Part shown: positions 11,335 to 22,215 of the stretch, in pieces | Position numbering within the stretch: the stretch's first letter is position 1 | Layout of the letters: the number at the start of each line of letters is the position of its first letter | Assembly: GCA_905221605.1 (NCBI GenBank) | Contig: CAJNDS010002717.1 | Span: forward strand, 188,001 to 232,500 | From: Symbiodinium natans | Taxonomy: Eukaryota; Sar; Dinophyceae; Suessiales; Symbiodiniaceae | DNA: 44,500 nt | Direction of reading: 5' to 3' | The notes under the pieces: model-generated | The model's database searches: none | Seen by the model: the letters and a program-made list of their open reading frames with translations, nothing else | What the model was told of the DNA's origin: nothing | Translations under genes and position numbers: made by a program

Positions 11335-12030
11335 TCATGAAGGCGCTCTAGATAGATACAACCAAGGATGCACGCGCGCGCACACACACACACACCCTCG
11401 CGTGCCCGCGCACAGACACAGACGCCCGCCGAAGACTTTACTCAGTGAAGGGCCACTTTCCTCTTGCGGACATGCACGCCCAAACACATCCACATTTTCA
11501 AAATCTACTGGAGATCTTCTTTCTCTCTCTGATGTTGTTTTCTGCTTCGCTTTCTCAACGAGCAGTCCGGGCGGATGCAAATCCAAACATGCCGGATTGA
11601 CATCTTGGGCAGCTTGGAAGAAACTGTCACCACGGGAGTCACGCCGAGGGCCTCAACAAACAGCCCGTGGCACATGTCCTCTGAGGCTCTTAAAACGGCT
11701 CAAAGCTTGCACCTTCGAACTCGACTGGTCCTCGAGCCTTGCCTCTCAGCATTGCAGATTCTTGACACAACTTCCCCTGTAAGCGGACCTTTTCGACAGA
11801 GCTGCCGATCCGAACACAAGGAGGCTCAAGGCAAGGCCTGGATCTGCCGTAGCTCTTTGAGGTATTCGCTGCGTATCTGATCCAGTCGGCCATCGAAGAC
11901 CTGACATGTCGAACGCGACGTTCATTCCTTACAAGCTACTCCACACTCCGTCTCGCCATGTTCGGCCTCTTTCGTGATCCACTTATTGCCAGCGACAAGC
12001 TGCCGTGCAGCTGCCGCAATCATCACCTGA
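11335..12030 (-). CDS. Helical/coiled-coil exons following the beta module
   Basis: Exons on the minus strand at about 11945..12028 (VMIAAAARQLVAGNKWITKE, AEHGET; acceptor CTTCAG) and 11838..11905 (VFDGRLDQIRSEYLKELRQI) have heptad-like spacing of Leu/Ile with charged residues. A further stretch near 11450..11580 contains LLVEKAKQKTTSERERRSPV. If CAG|GC at 12277 is a GC donor, they continue the upstream gene by a ~245 bp intron; otherwise they start a new one. No catalytic motif seen. Confidence 0.45.
11376..11416. repeat. (CA/CG)n dinucleotide-rich tract
   Basis: Alternating CGCGCGCACACACACACAC followed by further CA and CG steps: a purine-pyrimidine alternating tract of the kind that can form Z-DNA. 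It lies near the end of the candidate coiled-coil exons of the 11-13 kb gene. Confidence 0.8.
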
Positions 12031-12272
12031 AGCTGCCACCCACTGCATTCCACGAGGGCAAGCAGAGGGCTTCAGTGTGACATTGCATGGCCTACTCAGC
12101 TTGTGCCTTTTTTTACATCGGCTTCACGAGTGCAGTCTTTGGATGTCTTTGGATGTGCTTCGAGCATCATCGAATTACACGAGATACATTGAGCATCTCC
12201 AGGGTTGGTCCCGAGAAGATCCCGGCCAGTTTCCATTGAACTTCACTGAACTGGAGTGCCTCGCCTCCAAAC

Positions 12273-12985
12273 CTAAGCCTGCTTGGTCCAGACGACTCCA
12301 TTGTTCCAGGTTATCTTGTTGCCATCCAGCTTGCCCTTGAACCCGAAATAGTCCAAGCCGTCTCCTTGACAAAACTTCCTGACTTCGATCGTTTGCTTCC
12401 CGACGGTGGGGTGACTGATCACTACCGACTGTCCCGTTCCATCGACGCTGATGTTGATCTCGCCACCAGAACTGTGCGTCCACTTGCCTTGGGTCTGATA
12501 GGGCGAGATGACCGACATGTCCAGCTCAACGCAGGGGCTGGCTGTGCAAACATCCTTGGGCCAAAGGTGCCACTGCCATCCTCTCTTGAAGCGGTGTCGG
12601 TTGCAGGCACCAACCGCACAACGTTGGGTTCTTATGTCCCTACTTTGCTCTATTCCCAGTAGAGGTTGTCAGCACTGCGTCCGAAGCAATCAGCTCCACA
12701 AAACGAGAATTGAACAAGCATCAAAGCGCATTGCCTGCACTCGATTCAGAGACAATGCAGTGCCCTGACAGGTCATCAGTAAATTCTGCGAAGACAGTGC
12801 CAACAATTGTACACTTGCCACATAACGGCCTCGTCGTCCATACCTTCTATGGAGCTGCTCTGCACGTAGACATGCAGCCGACTGGCCAGCTCGAGGTTCT
12901 GCTGCCCCTGACAGTCTGGAACAGTGTCACAACACCAAAAACTCAGAACATCGTTACGGCATGTCGTTGGATTACCTGCTAGTTT
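12273..12985 (-). CDS. Secreted- or lectin-like 'ITWxNGxxW' domain protein, 3' part of gene
   Basis: Three minus-strand exons join in frame: about 12844..12985, 12735..12785 and 12273..12649. The introns are 58 bp (GT-AG) and 85 bp (GC-AG). The first exons give NLELASRLHVYVQSSSIE and EFTDDLSGHCIVSESSA. The last gives WQWHLWPKDVC, then a compact module QGKWTHSSGGEINISVDGTG, with KITWNNGVVWTKQA just before TGA. The W..GG.I.I..DG...ITW.NG..W pattern resembles a small beta-sheet module I recall as recurrent in dinoflagellate predicted proteins; that is from memory and unverified. Function is unknown; a ligand-binding beta module is a guess. The terminal AAGCAGGCTTAG can be a true stop or a GC donor leading to the exons below. 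Confidence 0.65.
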
Positions 12986-13909
12986 GCCTTAGCCCGCCTA
13001 GTGCTCAAGAGCACCGAAGCAAACCTTTCCGGGAGCCGAGTGCTTTGCATGGCAGCTCCGTGAAACAGGCCCTGCGGCACACGTCATGATCGTCATGCCG
13101 CTTCCAAAGCTAAAATACAGTCGGCCAGTCAGCTACGCCTCTTTGGGATCACCTGACACGGCCATCTAAACCTTGCACGATCTGGCACGGCTACCCGACA
13201 AGGCAGGCTCTCGCCCATGGTGCCGGCTCCTACCCCAGGCTCAGATTTGCGACAATGCACGCCGCTGAAGGGGAGCCTCAAATAACAAATCTGTGTCACA
13301 CACTGCTTCATGACCCGAACCTGTACAAGCCCACCTGTGTAACTGTCACAGGGTAGGGGGCCATTTTCGCCTCGCCTGACCCTGACCCCACCACCCCTAA
13401 ACTAAACACCTCTGCACTCCAACCGAACCAAAACGGGTGAGGCGTCGCATGTTTTAGGCGATTTATTTGGCATCACCGCACCCTAACCTAACCCAAGCAA
13501 CTTGATGAACTAAGGGCCAGAGGGGGCGGCATTGAGCATGGAGAGACACTGGATTTTTGATGGCAAGCATGCACTCAGAACTCGTGGTGTTTCACTATTG
13601 CGTCATGCGAATGCTATCCTGAATCAGATCGCTGCCTGACGAAAACAAAAAGAACACGGACGACCGGAACGTCCAGGTGACACTTACATGTCGCAAAGCC
13701 ACACCTTCTTGTAGAAGAGAAAAAAGTAGCAGAAGAGGGCCAAGCAGAGACACAAGCTTGGAGCACGGTGCCTCAAAAATCAATACCAACCTTCTTGACC
13801 CAAACCCGACTCCACGAAATTCTCTGACGCTGGGCAGTTCAAGGATACATTGTGGACTTTCCTTGGTGGGCACTCCAGGAACACTCTGTGGATCTCTTTG
13901 GGGTGACTA

Positions 13910-13965
13910 CAAAATGCTCTTCGGGATTCTCTGAATTCTCTTCGGGATTCTCTGGATTCGTCAGG
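13910..13965. repeat. Short tandem repeat CTTCGGGATTCTCTG
   Basis: Two close copies of TCTTCGGGATTCTCTG with a degenerate third lie in tandem. The core GGGATTCTC is the reverse complement of the GAGAATCCC core of the 19.4 kb array. Confidence 0.7.
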
Positions 13966-14249
13966 GGGTTGGTACTCCGGAAGCGGAGGCCCAGGGGAGA
14001 AGACCTGAATTAACAGCAAACCCGTGGGAGACAAAACCACAGCGCCTCCCGCGCACATGACACTAGGTTCAGAAACTTGACATGCGAAGTATACGGTGTC
14101 GGAAGTTTTGCCGGATTTGCAAAAGAAGGCGTATGACCTCTGATCTTCCTTCCATGCCCCCCAACCACCTACTCAAACATAACTTCAACCTGCATCCTTT
14201 CCCTATGTCTGGAAAGCAAGAGCCCGCAGCCATCCTTGCTGAAACGTCG

Positions 14250-14740
14250 TGTAGGGTGGCATGGGCCCTGAACCCCAAAACGTGTAACGGGTGGCAAGTC
14301 AATGCGCAGGTGCACACGGCCTTACGGCAAAATATAATGACAGCAGGGGTAAAGGCACTAAGTTTTCAATCCTACGAAGCGCAAGGAGTGGCCAACACAA
14401 AACACCACGCGCGGAGTGGCAAGGGCCCCAAACCCGAAAATGTGCACAGGGTGGCAAACCCTATACGCAATACGCAAAGAAGACTCTAAACTCTAGACCC
14501 CAAAATTCAGCCTAAGATGCGCACAGAGCGGCAGACCTAAAGCTGAAATACCAAAACCCACAAAAGGTGCAGTGGTGGCAAAGTTTGAACCCAACGTGCG
14601 GGTCGCAAGCGCCCTGAACCCCAAATTGTGCATGGATTGCCAACCCCAAACACAACATGTGGGGTGTGGCAACCGGCCCACCCAAAAATGTGCACAGGGT
14701 GGCAAACCCTACACCCGATGTGAAACCCTGAAATTGTCAA
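14250..14740. repeat. Degenerate minisatellite, core GTGCACAGGGTGGCAA
   Basis: A unit of roughly 40-60 bp recurs with drift: words such as GGGTGGCAA, GCCCTGAACCCCAAA and AATGTGCACAGGGTGGCAAA. Near-identical 31-bp blocks lie at about 14437..14467 and 14683..14713. The reading frames across it are repeat artefacts, not genes. Confidence 0.8.
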
Positions 14741-14836
14741 GTCGAGCTCTACTTGTTGGGAAGATAGCCGAGCCCACCATGTCACGATTGATATTCGGAG
14801 ATGTTCGCTCTAACTTTGAACTGCAAAGCTGCTTTT

Positions 14837-14891
14837 CACACACACACACACACACACACACACCCACAAAAAAACAAAAAAAAAAAAAAAC
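14837..14891. repeat. (CA)n followed by poly-A
   Basis: About 12 CA dinucleotides are followed within a few bases by an A-rich run. A decayed retro-insertion tail is possible, but no element body was recognised. Confidence 0.85.
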
Positions 14892-15039
14892 CTTTCAAAA
14901 ACACCACCCCCTGAAAGCGCGCTGCTGAATTATTGAAATCCGCGCAACGACTCGAGCTCGGACATGCTGGATCAGCTCTTCCTGACACGCAAAGGAATGT
15001 GTGAAATTCTTGTTCAACTTGCGGATTTTACGTCACCAC

Positions 15040-16520
15040 TTGCCGGTCAGCTGGCTGAACAAGAAACATCCACATGTTGGTGCCTGATCCTGGATCAGCA
15101 GAGCCTCGCATGATGTGTTGCGAGTTTCTGGGGCTGCTTAGTACGGGGGTGCTGCTTCTGCTTCCCGCCTTGTCCTTTTCCAAGGCAGCAATGGTGGCCT
15201 GTAGCTCCTTAGCCCCGAGACTGGCTTTGGAAGAGTGGCGCAGTGGCGCCACTTCTGCTTTGTCCCAGGCCTTGTTCTCCCTCTCGGCAGCTCGCAGGGC
15301 CTCCCGGGCGGTCCCAGACTTCAAAGACTTCAAGACTCGGTACACAATCAGCGTCAGTCAGAGCACAAAAGTCCTGTCCTGAGCTGGTCCCATGCCTGTC
15401 ACAGCACCATGCCAAGCCAAATGAGTTTTCACCATCCTCTCTGTGGAGGGACCACAAAACGAGAGCCGGGGCCTTCACGCGGCGAAGCACTTCGCCCTTC
15501 CTGCATTGGCTTGGAAGCCCCTCCACCTGAGCTCAGGTGGAGGTCCACACTACGCGGTGCTCTCAAGCTCGATCTCCGTGCCTACCTGGAACTTGACGGC
15601 CACTTTCAAGCAAGTTCAGCAGCTTTGGCCTCTACGACTTGAGAACGATATCGGCAGAATTGGGGAAACCTATCTAGCAACACGAGGGCAACTGCAAAGC
15701 TGCGGTTCAGCTAGCGAGGCCGCAATCCAGCGCCTCGTCTGCAGCCAAACCGACCTCTCCTGACATTCGGATCCCTTTCGACTCTACGCCTTCCCAGCCT
15801 CCACGTGGACTGAGCATTTGAAGCCGCCCCCATGTTCCATCGGTTTGTATGCGGCATGTCTTAGTGGTGCTTTTCACAGCATAAGAAGTGCAACTCCGAA
15901 ACCTCAGGGACAGTCTAGGGTGGCACCACACAGCCACACTGGGAAAGCAAGAACAGTTGCCCAAGTGGTAACATGACATGGCGCACCTCTGAGAGCAGGG
16001 AGTTCGTGGCACGAGCCACCGCGTATTCTTCTTTGACGACACCTTTGCACTAACGTGTCATCTTCAGAACGCTCAAGATGCCTTTCTGGCAAATGCAACC
16101 AATCACGCATTCTGCGGTCCGCACGCTCTCTGGCTCTTTGATCTGCGACGAGTCGTTGCAGCTCCTGTGGCACGAGATGGCCAAAGCTCTATGAATCTCT
16201 ATGCATTTCTCCGATTTCTCCTCTTCTGCTCTTACGAGGCGCTGTGTCTCCAGCTCCATGTCTGCCTGACCCGCGGAGTACGTGGCATACATGGCAGAGC
16301 CCTTGGCACAAGTTCAGCCGTCGCCTTTGCGGTGAACAGGAGGCTCTCGAGTTTGCTGCGGTGCCCCTGGGTAAAGAGAACACTTCTTTTGTTGCCTTTC
16401 TTGCCCCTTGTTGTTGAATGCACATCTGTCCACGAGTGGCTGCCTGCAGCTTCTCCTTCTCTGCTCGGCGAGCGGCGCCTACCATTAGTGCGTGCATCCC
16501 AAGGCATCCCCATGCATCCA
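15040..16520 (-). CDS. Coiled-coil protein, 3' exons
   Basis: Minus-strand exons join in phase: about 16444..16476 (AARRAEKEKLQ), 16325..16366 (GHRSKLESLLFTAK), 16236..16265 (ADMELETQRL) and 16082..16164 (ELQRLVADQRARERADRRMR). The introns are 77, 59 and 71 bp with donors GC, GC and GT. The spliced product is one continuous charged heptad helix, as expected of a long coiled coil. Further down, SQVVEAKAAELA near 15620 and TEIELESTA near 15565 fit the same style. The stretch 15080..15345 reads LRAAERENKAWDKAEVAPL and KELQATIAALEKDKAGSRSS. No motor, SMC or kinase motif is visible, so a structural or scaffolding role is only inference. Start and stop not determined. Confidence 0.65.
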
Positions 16521-17359
16521 TATCAAGGTGCGATGCTCCAACAAATGTGCCTGCCCTCCACGCTTCTGCCAAGCACTGACCTGCCCAAGAATGCCCACTG
16601 ATCACCACTGGCCTGGTTACCCCAGGCCACGAAAGGTTTGAGGCAGACAAAAGCGCCCCGCCCACGTGCTTGGCAATCTTCAGTGTGCTGTCCTCCTGCT
16701 CAGCAGACTCTGGATCAACACTCTCGAGACTCTCGAGGCGTCAATGATTCATCAGTTCATCAATTCACAATAGCGGTGGTCCTCGCCAACTGGCACAGGC
16801 TGGACTGCCAAACCACTCAGCCGAGACTTCAGCTTGCTGTCGGCCTGCTTGTGATGACCGTCACGTATCTTATGATATCTTTTGTGCTGTGGAATCTCCA
16901 GCTCGAGTTAGGCTCCCTGTTTTTGGGACACCGTTTGTGAGTAGGGCTCCTGATAAGAAGGGACCCGAATTCAGAAGAGCCTCTACTTCCTGCAGGACAA
17001 GCCTTTTGATCAATAAGGAAAAGAGAAGCCATGTTTTTTCTAAAGTTTCGTCCACATGCCTGCTCCTAATCCATAGTCTTCAAGCACTAGTGAATAGTTC
17101 ATTTAGGTTTAAGGATAGAAGGGTCAAGAAAATTGATCATGTAGTGCCTTCGTAGCGGGGGTGTGAGCACATGAACAAAATTCCAGTGCAATGATTTAGA
17201 CTAAGGCACGAAACCTTTAAAAAGTTTTCGATGTGATGCAGGTGTGGCAGTGAATAACGGGAAGTCAATGAGTCCACGTCGTAACTGGTACAAGTATGTG
17301 TTGGTCAACCGGACGCTGCACTGGCCTGGCGCCGTTCTCGCTCTTGATCCTGTTGTGAT

Positions 17360-18000
17360 TGAAGAATCCCGCGCCAGCGCACACCCTGGCATATGCCAGC
17401 ACACATGCTGAGCCCCGGTCACTAGCTGGAATGGTGAGATTTTCAAACGAGCGATACCAGCACCGAATCTATCAGGCATGCCCCCCAAAAGAGAGATTGC
17501 CTCCGCCCTATAGCGCTCAATGGCATTGCGGCTGCCAGCCACCTGAGAAACACGTGGTGTCACACTTGTTGTCCTGGATCCCAGCTGGGTCCATCCAGTT
17601 AGAATTAACAAGCACAAGGGCTTCAAGCTACGAGCACGGGCTTCAATAGGAGCCATGTTGTCTGTAGGTGCTGAGGCACAAATATCAAGACTCGCAAATC
17701 GTGACTTGTCAGGCCTCGGAGATACAGTTCTGATATTCCTTCAGAAGCTGCGTCGATCATCGATATACCGGAACTTTCCCACTGCAACACCATGTAGAAT
17801 CACGCAAATGCGGTGTCTCAAGATTTGGCAGTCCTGGCGCATGCGTGCGATTCGAGCCCTCAGCCTGCGCCAAGACCAAGCGCGCAGGCAGCGCAAAAAC
17901 TGCAAAAATCTCCGCTCAAGCGTTGTGAATGTAAGCTAAAGCGGCATCCAGAGTCAGCAGAGCCTTGTGGACTTCCTCCTCTCATCTGCTGCCTGCACAG
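17360..18000 (-). CDS. Candidate helical exons of the 15-19 kb coiled-coil gene
   Basis: At about 17915..17965 an exon after a possible AG acceptor reads EEVHKALLTLDAALAYIHN. At about 17410..17540 a second candidate reads AGSRNAIERYRAEAISLLGG with DRFGAGIARLKISPFQLV. Both are helical and lie between better supported exons of the same strand and style, so one transcript is likely. The intervening DNA has no clear coding. Splice edges are uncertain. Confidence 0.35.
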
Positions 18001-18559
18001 CATGTTTACTTCTTGTGAACTGCCCAACGGACCCGTGCACGCGAAGAAGCGAATTCAACAGACACACCGGGCTTGCCCTCAGACATAAACAATTATGAAG
18101 CACCAGATTTGTCAGAGACCATGAGAGCGGAGCCTTCGCATCTGCTTCTCTGAGACCATGGTCAAGGTGGACCTCTGATGCCACGTGGCTGCAGTGTCTG
18201 CAAAGAGGCCTCAGCCGTACCCTAAGGTTGAAGCAATCCGCTCTGCGAGCTCTTGCTCCTCCTACACATCATGCATTGCGTCATGCATCTCCAGCATGGC
18301 ACGCTTACAGTCCTAGACGCCTTTGAAAGTCGCTGCGTTACTACACCCTTGTATGATCATGTATGCCCATGTCCTGCCATGTTCGCGCTTCTGGCTGCCG
18401 ATGGGAAGCCTGACATGAGTCCAATGATCTGCTGACCACACAAATCTCTCAAACACTTCTCAAACCAGGTGCTGGACGTGGGCGATCCGAAGGCTTGCTT
18501 CCTCTGGCCCGGACCTTAGCCGTCACCAGCAGGGAAACCGCTTTTCGCACGTCCAACAG

Positions 18560-18995
18560 CTTCAAAGCAGCGCTTGATGAAACTGGGAAGTAGCACGTCT
18601 GCACGACTGGAGCTGCGGAGGAGCTTGATGCTGACCTGATCCAGCATAGCAGAGGCCGCCTACATGTCCTGCAACAGCCTGGCAACTTCCAGACTCAGCC
18701 AGAACTCAAAATTTCCTTGCGAACCCTGAGCCTCCCGCTTCTCTAGCCGAGCCTTGGAATCTTCGAGCTGCAACATGCAATGCCAAAGGTCCCATGCCAG
18801 CGCATTGGGCCTCAAGATCCCGCACCATGACCTCCCCGGACTCCACCGCCTTCCAAAGGCGACGAGCTCGGCCTCACATTTCACATCGCTTGGGGCGTCT
18901 TGATCGTCTTGGTACACACGACTTGCAGCTGAGGAGACCTGTGACTTGAACCAGATCGGTCTCAAGCTCTTCAACAGAAGCCTCACTGAAAAAGA
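18560..18995 (-). CDS. Coiled-coil exons, upstream part of the 15-19 kb gene
   Basis: From high to low coordinate the minus strand gives EASVEELETDLVQVT (after TTTTTCAG, about 18937..18982), ARRLWKAVESGEVMVRDLE (18811..18867), then LEDSKARLEKREAQ (from 18767). The last two would join through a GC-AG intron of only 43 bp, shorter than the others here, so that junction is doubtful. ADVLLPSFIKRCFEAV near 18560..18605 is a further candidate. The heptad pattern is continuous with the 15-16.5 kb exons. No enzymatic domain recognised. Confidence 0.5.
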
Positions 18996-19025
18996 CAGGA
19001 ACCCTCGTCCGCGCACTGCATCTCC

Positions 19026-19074
19026 ACATGTGCCCGCACATGCCCGCACATGCCCGCACATGCCCGCACATGCT
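19026..19074. repeat. Tandem repeat, unit CACATGCCCG
   Basis: Four to five near-perfect copies of a 10-bp unit lie just upstream of the coiled-coil exon at 18.94-18.98 kb, so probably in an intron. Confidence 0.9.
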
Positions 19075-19383
19075 CGGCGTCCTGTGGTATCCGCGCGCTG
19101 CTCCGCGATGTGCCAGCAAGTTCCAAGAGGACCTTTTCAGATGGCCAGGGTCTTGCTATGTCTTGCACTGCATCATACTGGAAATCCGCCAGGCCTCATG
19201 CCTAACGAGTGAGCATTATAAGTGTCACCACAAAACTCCTTTTTGTTCGTCCTGAATTGAGTATGCCTGCTTCGGGTTTGAGATTTTCTTTGCTGACTTG
19301 AGATGTTTGAGCCTCTTGGGGGTTTGGGGTTGTTAGATTTTAAGTCAACCATGCCTCCCTGCCTGGCGCCCGCCCGGTATACT

Positions 19384-19632
19384 AGCGAGAAGCCCGCAGA
19401 GAATCCCGCCTATCCGCAGACAAGCCTGCAGAGAGTCCCGTCGGTGGCTGCAGAGTCCCGCCGAGTATCCCGAGAATGCCCCGCCTGAAAGCCCGCGGAG
19501 AGTCCTGCCGAGAATCGCTGGAGCACTGTCGAGGAGACCCGTCGAATATCCTCGCGCACCCATGAAGCCCGCAACGAGTCTTCCGAGAATCCCTCACCCT
19601 CAGAGAATTCCGCAGAAAATCCCGTGTAGGGT
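19384..19632. repeat. Degenerate minisatellite, unit CCCGCNGAGAATCC
   Basis: About 15-20 diverged units of 13-20 bp share CCCGC and GAGAATCCC/GAGAGTCCC. The array is open in several frames because of its composition, so I do not call a gene here. Confidence 0.8.
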
Positions 19633-20599
19633 TCCCCCCCCCCCACAGAAACCTCTAAGACGATGACCCTTCACAAACTCAAAGATTTCGGGACTCTCAA
19701 GGGAATTCTTGGGATGATCTATGGACGCAGGCAAATGAGAATGTGGAAGGGTGCCCTTGCGCCGCCGTAGATTTCAAGGTATGGCTTGCGCAGCACGGAG
19801 CTTTCAGGCTTCCGTAAACCCACATAGCACGGAGCTCTGAAAGCCTGAGCCATGAACCCGGAATCCCCAAGCCGATTCCTTTTCTTTGCCTGGAATGGGT
19901 ACCCCCCGTAGGCGACCACGATCTGAAAGCGGGCGGTTCGCCAGGACCAGGGGCAGTTGAAGCCCCGCCCCGCAGGCCCCCCCCCCTCCTGCGGCCCTGC
20001 TGCCCTGCCCCCCCGTCGCTGCCCCCCTTGCCTTTTGCAACTGGTGTGAGCAGGCTACGAATCCTGTCCAAGCCGAACCGTCTAACCCTGAACCTTGAAC
20101 CTTGAACTCCACGCGGATGCACTGGGCCGGGCCGAGGCGGGTCGCGTAGCGATAAAATTACGAATCGCGCTGTATTATCGGTCACTGCACGATCACTGCG
20201 ATGTCGTCTGAGCGCCCTGCATTCAGGCGCTCCTGCAGCCCCGCCACTGTCTCGTCAGCATTGTCCTGCTCAGCTGTTCCTGGGAAACAAGGAACACGGC
20301 AAGAAATGTGTGACCGTAGGTAAGAAGCACTGTATCACATCTCATGAGCAGCACATGGCACATGGCACACGGGAGTCAATCCGAGGGCGGATCGTGCAGG
20401 AACAGGGGCTGGCAGAGAGTGCTTCCGGACCTTCGTCTTTGATGCTTTCGTCTTTCACATTCGGAGCTTCGAAGCTCAGAGCTCGGCTGGGCAGCTTTCA
20501 TCTCTCAGACTTGACCACCGACTTTCAGCAAGAATGCGACCTGGCATGTGCACGGCAGGTGCACCGCAGGTGCACCGCATGTGCACCTAGACTTTGTTT

Positions 20600-20790
20600 G
20601 TAACACTACAGCCCGTGCGACTGCCCCTGCCCTTGCCTGCACTGTCAGCATCAAACTCTGCTGAAACCAGCGCAACGCTTCCTGTCACGGGTGGCAAAAC
20701 TTGCGCCGGCACGCACAAACGTACGATGGGTCTTCCTTCCCTGGGCCTACAGGCGAGCTGATCTGGCACCCTGCCATGGCTCCTGTGTAG
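20600..20790 (-). CDS. Candidate exon, unknown protein
   Basis: The minus strand is open with VPDQLACRPREGRPIVRLCV and VTGSVALVSAEFDADSAGKG. The codons look coding and the segment is flanked by possible AG and GC/GT sites. No domain recognised. The opposite strand is not better. Confidence 0.3.
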
Positions 20791-21559
20791 GCCACTCTCT
20801 CAGCGCAGATGTTGCAGGAATCCAAGCCTGTACAGTATGTCACTGAGAAACTCCTACAGTACTCTTGAAAGAAGGTCCTGGATCAACAGGGTCATGCGCA
20901 GCAGCATCCTGGAATACGACATCCAAAGCTGATTGGGAAACTATTCTCAAGCCCGGGCGACCACTACTCCAGGACTCAGCCTCATGAGCTGTAGGAGCCG
21001 TGGACAGCTCGCTTGGCGATCCCTGCACCTGCAGCACGCAGCACCCCTGGAAGCACCCCCTGCGGAAGCACCATTTGGTAGCAATCAGGCTGCGCTCGAC
21101 AGCCCTTGTGGAAACACGACTGTGTGTGGAATTTCGTCCTGGCCTTGTGACCCATGCGGATGGGCCCTTCTGAGATTTCCTGGGAAAAGAATCAGCAAGG
21201 AAAACAGAGCGCTCCAAAAAAGACACTCTAAGCGCTCTGGCCAGAGGCTCAGGACGACGAGAGGGTGGCAGACAAGGCTCGGGATCTGCCCAGGGAATGA
21301 CATGCCCATGCCGGCTCTACGGGCAAGTTTCGGACTTTCCCAGGCTTCATATGGGACGGGACCTCCAAAGGCTCCTGAGGTAGAACGGTGCCGCGCGAGC
21401 CTGGGCGTCAAGCCGGTCCAAGACCATAGTTCGACCCCACGGATCCGGCTCCGGTTCAAAAGTGCGGTCATGTCACGGGGCCTGGCATCCTACAAGCTGA
21501 ACTGCAAAACTACGGCCATCGGTCGGTGCACCAGCTGTTCTAAAGGGAGAGTCTGGTTT

Positions 21560-21833
21560 CAAAATGAGACGGGAAGACAGGAGGCAGACGAGAGAGGAGA
21601 CAAGAGGGGAGACAGGAAGGAGTCAAATGGAGACACGAAGGGAGACAGCACGAGCCATTCTCCCGGCAAGCGCCTTCAAAAGATGCCGGGTGTCCAGTGA
21701 TCTGGTTCGTCGTCCAGAAGGAGACAATAAGCGAGGTAAGAAGGAAAACAAAGGGAGGCAGAAGAGGAGGCGCGTCAGGTGATCTGATCTGATTCTAGAT
21801 CTGGAGTGAGACAAGAAAAGAGAGATAGAGAGC

Positions 21834-21871
<38 letters not shown>

Positions 21872-22215
21872 CAAAAGGATACAAGAGAGGGGGTCGCGTC
21901 CGGTGATCTGGTTGCGAGTCTTGAGGGAGACAAGAAGGGAGACACCGGGGTGGGGGATAGGTGCATCAGCAATCTGGCTCTGCAACAGGGAGGGAGTCAA
22001 GAAAGATACCAGGTGAATGCATCCCGTTGCGTCTACGAGAGAGACAGGAAGGGAGACAAGAGATGTGGGTGTGTCCAGTGATCTGGTTCTTAGTCGAGAC
22101 GGAGGGATTTTGCCTCCAGAGACGGACCAAAAGACAAGAGATGGGGTGTGCCCAGTGATTCGGTTCTGCCTCTCAAACAAGATGGGAGAGCAGTGATCTG
22201 CCGCCGCATCCAGAG
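21560..22215. repeat. Purine-rich minisatellite with recurring GTGTCCAGTGATCTGGTTC core
   Basis: The region alternates GGGAGACAAGA-type purine runs with a pyrimidine-containing core. Cores lie near 21688 (GTGTCCAGTGATCTGGTTC), 21775, 21895 (GCGTCCGGTGATCTGGTTG), 21961, 22070 (GTGTCCAGTGATCTGGTTC) and 22147, spaced about 65-120 bp. A (GA)n tract at 21832..21872 sits inside one unit. The long open frames on both strands arise from this bias and are not genes. Confidence 0.85.

Noticed and set aside
13350-13376. Second spliced-leader-like word (GGCCATTTTCGCCTCG)
   Set aside because: Short match with mismatches in the diagnostic TTGGCTCAAG part; expected by chance in 44 kb.
20933-21700. 255-codon open frame on the plus strand
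   Set aside because: The last third is the purine-rich minisatellite, the composition changes along the frame, no domain is seen, and the minus strand is also open; long frames are expected by chance in GC-rich repeat DNA.
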